From: Chloroflexota bacterium
Lineage (GTDB): Bacteria; Chloroflexota; Anaerolineae; SpSt-313
Length of the DNA stretch: 64,000 nt
Direction: 5' to 3'
Assembly (NCBI GenBank): GCA_029553955.1
Contig: JAKPJZ010000059.1
Coordinates: forward strand, 41,410-105,409
Shown here: positions 60,115 to 64,000 of the stretch, in pieces
Layout of the letters: each line of letters opens with the position of its first letter
Position numbering within the stretch: position 1 is the first letter of the stretch
The notes under the pieces: generated by a model
Database searches by the model: none
What the model saw: only the letters and a program-made list of their open reading frames with translations
Told to the model about the DNA's origin: nothing
Program-made: the position numbers and the translations under genes

Positions 60115-60171
60115 TTGACAAGGACCCCCGGTTGTGATATACTGGTGCTTGGTTTATGGAACAGCGTTCCA
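60115..60171 (+). promoter_or_regulatory. tctC promoter with perfect TGGAAC-AGC-GTTCCA operator
   Basis: TTGACA (60115-60120), 17 bp, TATACT (60138-60143), then the perfect palindrome at 60157-60171. It is divergent from the promoter at 60031-60084, with the two -35 boxes only 30 bp apart. Confidence 0.85.
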
Positions 60172-60355
60172 AATCGTGCGGTGCGGCTGGCGAGGCTGGA
60201 CTTGGACCGGCGCCAACCTGGCTATTCGCGAGGCCGGCGAAAGGAGCGACGCGAGGGGGTGAGGGTTTCCGGAACCGAGAAACAGGAGCGGTCCGGCGTC
60301 TAGCGCCAGTATCCACGATCCGATGCACTCACAAGAAGGGACCAAGGAGGTTCAG

Positions 60356-61510
60356 ATGAAGGCAAGCGCGAATCTCAGAATCGTGCTCGTTGTCCTGCTC
60401 GCCCTGGTCAGCACAGCTACGGCCGGTTGTGCCGCTACCCCAACCCCGGCCCCACCGACTCCCGCCGCGGCCCCAGCTACTCCCGCCGCTGCCCCGACCT
60501 CAGCCCCGGCCCCAGAAACGCCCACTGAAGTTGCGCCTGCGGCATCGGCTGCGGCCGACTTTTACAAGGGCAAGACGGTTACGATCTACACGGGTTCGGT
60601 AGTCGGCAACTACAATGACCTGATGGCCAGGACGTTGGCCAAGTACCTGGCCGAGCTCACCGGTGCGAAATACGTCGTGCAGAACGAGACGGCCGGCGGT
60701 GGCCGGATCATCCTGAACCAGTTCTTCAAGCAGATCAAACCAGACGGGCTTTCCATCTTGGTCATGCCCACGGGAACGCTCTGGGCCGGATTCATGACGA
60801 ATGACTCGAGCGTCGAGTACGATATGACCAAGTTTGAATACCTCGGGGGGATCGGGTCCGGCAACTTTGTTCTGGCTGTGACGCCTGGTGGTGCCATCAA
60901 GACCATTGATGATCTGAAGGCAGCGAAGGGAGTCAAGTTCGCCCTTTCCAACAAGGCCAGCCTTCCGACCATCGCGGCTGCCGTTGCCATTGAGGTCCTG
61001 GGCCTCGAGGATGCCACGGTTGTCACCGGCTTTGATGGCTCGGCCGGCAGGCAGTTGGCCGTCAAGCAGGGAGATGCCCAGGGAACGGTACAGGGCTCCG
61101 AGAACACGGTCGTAGGGGAGAAGGACGGCTTCATCACGCCGCTGCTTCAGGTCGGGACGAAGCGGACGGACCCCTATCCTGACCTCCCCTGCCTGGCAGA
61201 GGTCGTGAAGGTCGAGGACATGAACGAGTCGCAAAAGCTCTTCTTTGAGAACCTCATGGTCCTCACAGAAGCCAAGTCGACCTTCATGCCTCCCGAGACC
61301 CCGCAAGACAGGGTAGATTTCATGGCTGATGCCTTCAAGCAAGTGTACGACAATCCTGGCTTCAAGGCCGATCTCGCGCAGGCTGCAGGCGCAGAGGTTG
61401 GGCCCTATGTGAGCGGTGTAGACATTGCCGCTCAGGCAGACCAACTGGCTACCTCCAGGGGCGACAACCTCAAGCTCTGGGAGGACCTGCTGGACAAGTA
61501 CGTCCGATAG
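60356..61510 (+). CDS. tctC: TctC/Bug-type tricarboxylate receptor lipoprotein
   Basis: A 384-residue Bug-family extracytoplasmic receptor. The signal MKASANLRIVLVVLLALVSTATAGC carries a lipobox Cys, and about 45 residues of Pro/Ala/Thr linker follow. The mature domain starts DFYKGKTVTIYTGSVVGNYNDLMART, with VVQNETAGGGRIILNQFFKQIKPDG, AVTPGGAIKTIDDLK and the Bug-typical aspartate-rich ligand loop. Late motifs include DPYPDLPCLAEVVK and a C-terminal MADAFKQVYDNPGFKADLAQ. It should feed the TctAB permease encoded at 55328-57330. RBS AAGGAGG is strong. Expressed from its own operator-controlled promoter. Confidence 0.9.
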   Translation: MKASANLRIVLVVLLALVSTATAGCAATPTPAPPTPAAAPATPAAAPTSAPAPETPTEVAPAASAAADFYKGKTVTIYTGSVVGNYNDLMARTLAKYLAELTGAKYVVQNETAGGGRIILNQFFKQIKPDGLSILVMPTGTLWAGFMTNDSSVEYDMTKFEYLGGIGSGNFVLAVTPGGAIKTIDDLKAAKGVKFALSNKASLPTIAAAVAIEVLGLEDATVVTGFDGSAGRQLAVKQGDAQGTVQGSENTVVGEKDGFITPLLQVGTKRTDPYPDLPCLAEVVKVEDMNESQKLFFENLMVLTEAKSTFMPPETPQDRVDFMADAFKQVYDNPGFKADLAQAAGAEVGPYVSGVDIAAQADQLATSRGDNLKLWEDLLDKYVR

Positions 61511-61524
61511 TCCATTCCCGCGTT

Positions 61525-61560
61525 ACTCCAGCAACTCTACGCAAGTAGAGTTGCTGGAGT
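61525..61560 (+). terminator. Hairpin terminator after tctC
   Basis: 16-base perfect arms (ACTCCAGCAACTCTAC and complement) with a GCAA loop, 15 bases past the tctC stop. There is no long U-tract. Confidence 0.6.
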
Positions 61561-61618
61561 GCCTCAAGCTCGCTCGTCTAGCTCTGCAAGCGCCACGATT
61601 GCCCAAGGACCAAATGAA

Positions 61619-62512
61619 GTGAAACTCGCGATTCATACCGGAACACCTGGAACGGTCTCCCATATCGCCGGTTGCGCCCTTGCCGATATGCTCAGCAAGA
61701 AGCATCCTTGGCTGAGAGCTGTCGTTGTCGAAACGGGCCAGTCAGCGGACGCCGTGAAGACGGTTGCCCGAGATCCCAACCTGCGCAGGACGGGCATCTT
61801 TAGTGTCAATTCGACAATCCATAACGATATCGTGACAGGCCAAGGCCGCTTCTCGTCGCCGATCCAGTATCAGCTCTTGGCGCTGATCAGAGCGGATGCC
61901 ATGGCGCTGGTCACTATCGATCCCAGCATCAAGACGATGGACGATTTGAACGGCAAGAAGGTTTCGGTGGGCACAAAGGGAGGGCCCGGCCCGGTCTTTG
62001 AAGCCCTGTTGAACGCCCACGCGATCAAGCCGGCGGGCACTGAGTACCTGAGCTGGGCGCCGGCTTGCGACGCCATGATCGCCGGCACGATCGATGCCGC
62101 TGCCCAAACGCTCGGCGACACGACTCTGGACCCCTACATCCCGCCCGCTGCGATCAAACAGTTGCAGGCGCAGAAGGCATTGCGCGTCATTGCCATTGAC
62201 AGGGCACTGATTCAGAAGGTATCGGAAGCAACTCCGATCGGCTACCTGCACATCGCAGCCAAGCTATTCGGTGCGCCTATGGCCGCAGTGGCAAATCAGA
62301 CCTCTTGGGGCGTCTGTCCCGAGTTCGATGCTGAAGTAGCCTATGAGATTGTCAAATTCATGGCTGAAAATGCAAGTTCGTTTAGGGACTATGACGATTC
62401 GCTGGCCTGCATACGGAGAGCGAATCTGGCCAGTCTGCCTGTCCCGACAGTAATGCTTCATCCCGCGGCGGACAAGTACTATAGAGAGTCCGGAACGAAA
62501 ATAGGGCTGTAA
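61619..62512 (+). CDS. TAXI-family solute-binding protein without export signal
   Basis: About 297 residues of TAXI/NMT1-type solute-binding fold: KLAIHTGTPGTVSHIAGCALADML, ARDPNLRRTGIFSVNSTIHND, ALVTIDPSIKTMDDLNGKKVSVGTKGGPGPVFEALLNAH (in outline), AACDAMIAGTIDAAAQTL-type segments and the C-terminal region SFRDYDDSLACIRRANL. Unlike normal receptors no signal peptide or lipobox is visible. GTG 61619 is chosen because AAGGA lies about 10 bases before it; an upstream GTG at 61559 falls inside the terminator hairpin and adds only a low-complexity Ser/Ala stretch. No TAXI-TRAP permease is present. It may be an intracellular ligand sensor, or a decayed receptor. Confidence 0.75.
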   Translation: MKLAIHTGTPGTVSHIAGCALADMLSKKHPWLRAVVVETGQSADAVKTVARDPNLRRTGIFSVNSTIHNDIVTGQGRFSSPIQYQLLALIRADAMALVTIDPSIKTMDDLNGKKVSVGTKGGPGPVFEALLNAHAIKPAGTEYLSWAPACDAMIAGTIDAAAQTLGDTTLDPYIPPAAIKQLQAQKALRVIAIDRALIQKVSEATPIGYLHIAAKLFGAPMAAVANQTSWGVCPEFDAEVAYEIVKFMAENASSFRDYDDSLACIRRANLASLPVPTVMLHPAADKYYRESGTKIGL

Positions 62513-62532
62513 TTGCAAAGTCGCTGTGAGCC

Positions 62533-63663
62533 TTGGCCAACGAGGTGACCGCGTTGAAGCCGATCTTTGTGTATGTCGCCGTCGCCGGTGAGGACAAAGT
62601 CCTTGCCGGCACACTCGATGCCGAAACCGGCGCTGTCGAGGTCCGCCAAGAAATCCAGGTGTTGGGTGGGCCAGAGGCATTGGCGATTGACCCTGGAAAG
62701 CGCTTCCTCTTTGTCGGGTGCCACCCAAGGAGTTATCCCAAGGATACGGCGCCAGACTTTGTCAAGCTACGCAGCTATCGGATCGATTGGAACAGCGGCG
62801 AGCTTGCTCCTATCAACAGTGTCTCTCTCGAGCATGCGCCGACATACTTGTCTGTAGACAGGAAATCCCGGTTCCTCCTGTCGGCGTACTATAGAGCAGG
62901 CAAGGTGGCTGTTCATCGCATCTATGAGGGAGGAGAGATAGGGGAAGCAACCCAGTGGTTCGATTCTGGTGGCGGAGCACACTGCATTCTGACCGATACC
63001 TCGAATCGCTTTGCCTTTCTTCCCCACGTGACCACCAGCAAGGTGAACATAAACACCTGGCTCCCGGTTATGGGCCCGACGCACATTCTGCCGAGTGCTT
63101 CGAATACGATCCTGCAGTTCGGATTTGATGATGAACAGGGGCTGCTCATACCCAATACTCCCTTCAAAATCCCAGGCGAAAGAGGCGGTGGGCCACGGCA
63201 TTACTGTTACCATCCCACGCTGAATGTCGTCTACTTTTCCAATGAGCAGGGCTGCGCCGTCACGGCCTACTCGATGAATCCTGCGGATGGAACGCTTGCG
63301 CCTCTGCAGCACATATCTACGCTGCCACCTGAAGGGTACGACGGCTATGCCAGTTGTTCCGGCATTACGGTCTCACGTTCGGGGAGATTCCTGTTTGCGC
63401 TCACCCGCCGCCATGATAGTGTCGCCTGTTACTCTGTTGACCCGACCACCGGCAAATTGACGCTGAATCAAATCGTTGCCACAGAAGCCCAGCCCCACTT
63501 TGTGGCGCTTGACCCCGATGACAAGCATCTCTTTGTCGTTGGCCACGAGTCCGGGCGCCTCGCATCCTATCGTGTGCTTGATGATGGGACGCTTACACCA
63601 CTCGCATCATGCCCTGTTGGCAAGAGGCCAGTGTGGGTGCTGGTTGCCAGGCAGGGAGCATGA
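62533..63663 (+). CDS. Lactonase-family seven-bladed beta-propeller protein
   Basis: A 376-residue protein of the 6-phosphogluconolactonase-like propeller family (Pgl/YbhE type). It is built from repeats such as PEALAIDPGKRFLFVGCHP, PTYLSVDRKSRFLLSAYYRAG, HYCYHPTLNVVYFSNEQGCAVTAYSMN, ITVSRSGRFLFALTRRHDSVACYSVD and PHFVALDPDDKHLFVVGHESGRLASYRVLDDG. No signal peptide. Substrates of the family include sugar lactones, but many members are of unknown function. The start is uncertain: TTG 62533, GTG 62545 and TTG 62554 are all in frame and none has a clear RBS. It follows the TAXI gene by 20 bp, so cotranscription is likely. Confidence 0.8.
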   Translation: MANEVTALKPIFVYVAVAGEDKVLAGTLDAETGAVEVRQEIQVLGGPEALAIDPGKRFLFVGCHPRSYPKDTAPDFVKLRSYRIDWNSGELAPINSVSLEHAPTYLSVDRKSRFLLSAYYRAGKVAVHRIYEGGEIGEATQWFDSGGGAHCILTDTSNRFAFLPHVTTSKVNINTWLPVMGPTHILPSASNTILQFGFDDEQGLLIPNTPFKIPGERGGGPRHYCYHPTLNVVYFSNEQGCAVTAYSMNPADGTLAPLQHISTLPPEGYDGYASCSGITVSRSGRFLFALTRRHDSVACYSVDPTTGKLTLNQIVATEAQPHFVALDPDDKHLFVVGHESGRLASYRVLDDGTLTPLASCPVGKRPVWVLVARQGA

Positions 63664-63748
63664 TCCAACCATTCTCCATGCCGCCACACGTTCATGACTT
63701 GTGTCCACGATTTTGCAGTTGCTGCGGAGGGAGGTGCAACAGACGCTA

Positions 63749-63803
63749 TTGACACACCTGTGGGGACACGGTATACTGTACATGTTTTGAGAACGGTGTT
63801 CCA
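63749..63803 (+). promoter_or_regulatory. Promoter with GAGAAC-GGT-GTTCCA operator (drives next gene, outside window)
   Basis: TTGACA (63749-63754), 17 bp, TATACT (63772-63777), then GAGAAC-GGT-GTTCCA at 63789-63803. A Shine-Dalgarno GGGAGG (63984-63989) and a GTG at 63996 suggest the controlled gene begins at the window edge after a leader of about 200 bases. Confidence 0.7.
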
Positions 63804-63865
63804 CTTTTGGTCTGGACGCGAGCCTGCGACGTTGTGCGATCAACCGTTAGATTAACAGTCAGACT

Positions 63866-63978
63866 GCGCCCAACGCCACGAGCAGGGGCGGCCCCATAGC
63901 CTGCCCTGAGCGAAGCGCAGGGGGCCGCGCGAGGGTGCGATGCGGGCAACGACCCTCGCCGGTGGTTTTGTTGGGTGC
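63866..63978 (+). other. Structured leader or attC-like element
   Basis: GCGCCCAAC (63866-63874) pairs with GTTGGGTGC (63970-63978). Inside are two hairpins, GCGGCCCC...GGGGCCGC and GCGAGGGT...ACCCTCGC. The closing stem also fits the attC simple-site consensus (RYYYAAC...GTTRRRY). It lies in the long leader before the next gene; a riboswitch-like role and an integron attC are both possible, and neither is established. Confidence 0.4.
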
Positions 63979-64000
63979 CCGAAGGGAGGACTGTAGTGGG

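Noticed and set aside
61559..61618. An upstream GTG start for the TAXI protein
   Set aside because: It lies in the terminator hairpin of tctC and adds only a short Ser/Ala stretch without signal-peptide character.
1..64000. CRISPR arrays, rRNA genes, prophage or replication origin
   Set aside because: No regularly spaced direct repeats, rRNA-like sequence, phage structural genes or DnaA-box cluster was seen.

Overview
The window is about 64 kb of GC-rich bacterial chromosome, probably from an uncultivated Chloroflexota lineage close to Anaerolineae. This rests on several lipoproteins whose lipobox is followed by long Pro/Ala/Thr linkers, many GTG starts, ABC/TTT/TAXI solute receptors and many palindromic intergenic repeats. 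No rRNA or taxonomic marker settles it. Every call was made by reading the sequence; no database search was run.

Layout. 1-12 kb: a UMF1-type permease, a decaying restriction-modification pair (a methylase gene with a frameshift, and a PD-(D/E)XK nuclease gene interrupted by a 112-bp MITE and a further stop), a GH1 beta-glucosidase, a helical-repeat protein, a GerMN lipoprotein, and a compact minus-strand operon (M42 peptidase, MFS permease, methyltransferase). 12-17 kb: an FtsB/DivIC-like protein, initiator tRNA-fMet, and a 2-oxoacid dehydrogenase (fused E1 alpha-beta, E2).

16.8-37.3 kb is a long plus-strand carbohydrate locus. It encodes a UlaD-like 3-keto-L-gulonate-6-phosphate decarboxylase with an extra Cys-rich C-terminal region, bacterial microcompartment (BMC) shell proteins (two BMC-H, one BMC-T, one BMC-P) and a small protein with an encapsulation-peptide-like tail. 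It continues with a PanB-like enzyme, an SDR, a complete sugar ABC transporter, UlaE and UlaF-like epimerases, a UroD-like protein, two FGGY kinases (one LyxK-like), a HAD phosphatase, a SorC regulator, an SMP-30 lactonase and the E3 dihydrolipoamide dehydrogenase. Together they suggest uptake of an aldonate or lactone, conversion to 3-keto-L-gulonate or L-xylulose, and entry into the pentose-phosphate pathway as D-xylulose-5-phosphate. The shell genes lie inside this pathway, and the usual BMC aldehyde dehydrogenase and phosphotransacylase are absent.

37.3-64 kb is a catabolic island: hydroxyacyl-CoA dehydrogenase, crotonase, MFS permease, CocE-like hydrolase, oligopeptide-type ABC transporter, cysteine hydrolase, LUD protein, MaoC-like hydratase, a TctABC-type transporter with TctC separated from TctAB, a TAXI receptor and a beta-propeller lactonase. 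It also holds two paralogous UGSC-family selenoproteins, on opposite strands. Each has an in-frame TGA in a U-G-S-C motif, followed at bacterial SECIS distance by a GC hairpin with a GU-containing loop. Six sigma70-type promoters in this island, all with 17-bp spacers, carry the palindrome TGGAAC-N3-GTTCCA (or a degenerate form) about 9-13 bp after the -10, which suggests one trans-acting regulator. The two observations most worth pursuing are the BMC in an Ula/Yia-like pathway and the selenoprotein regulon.
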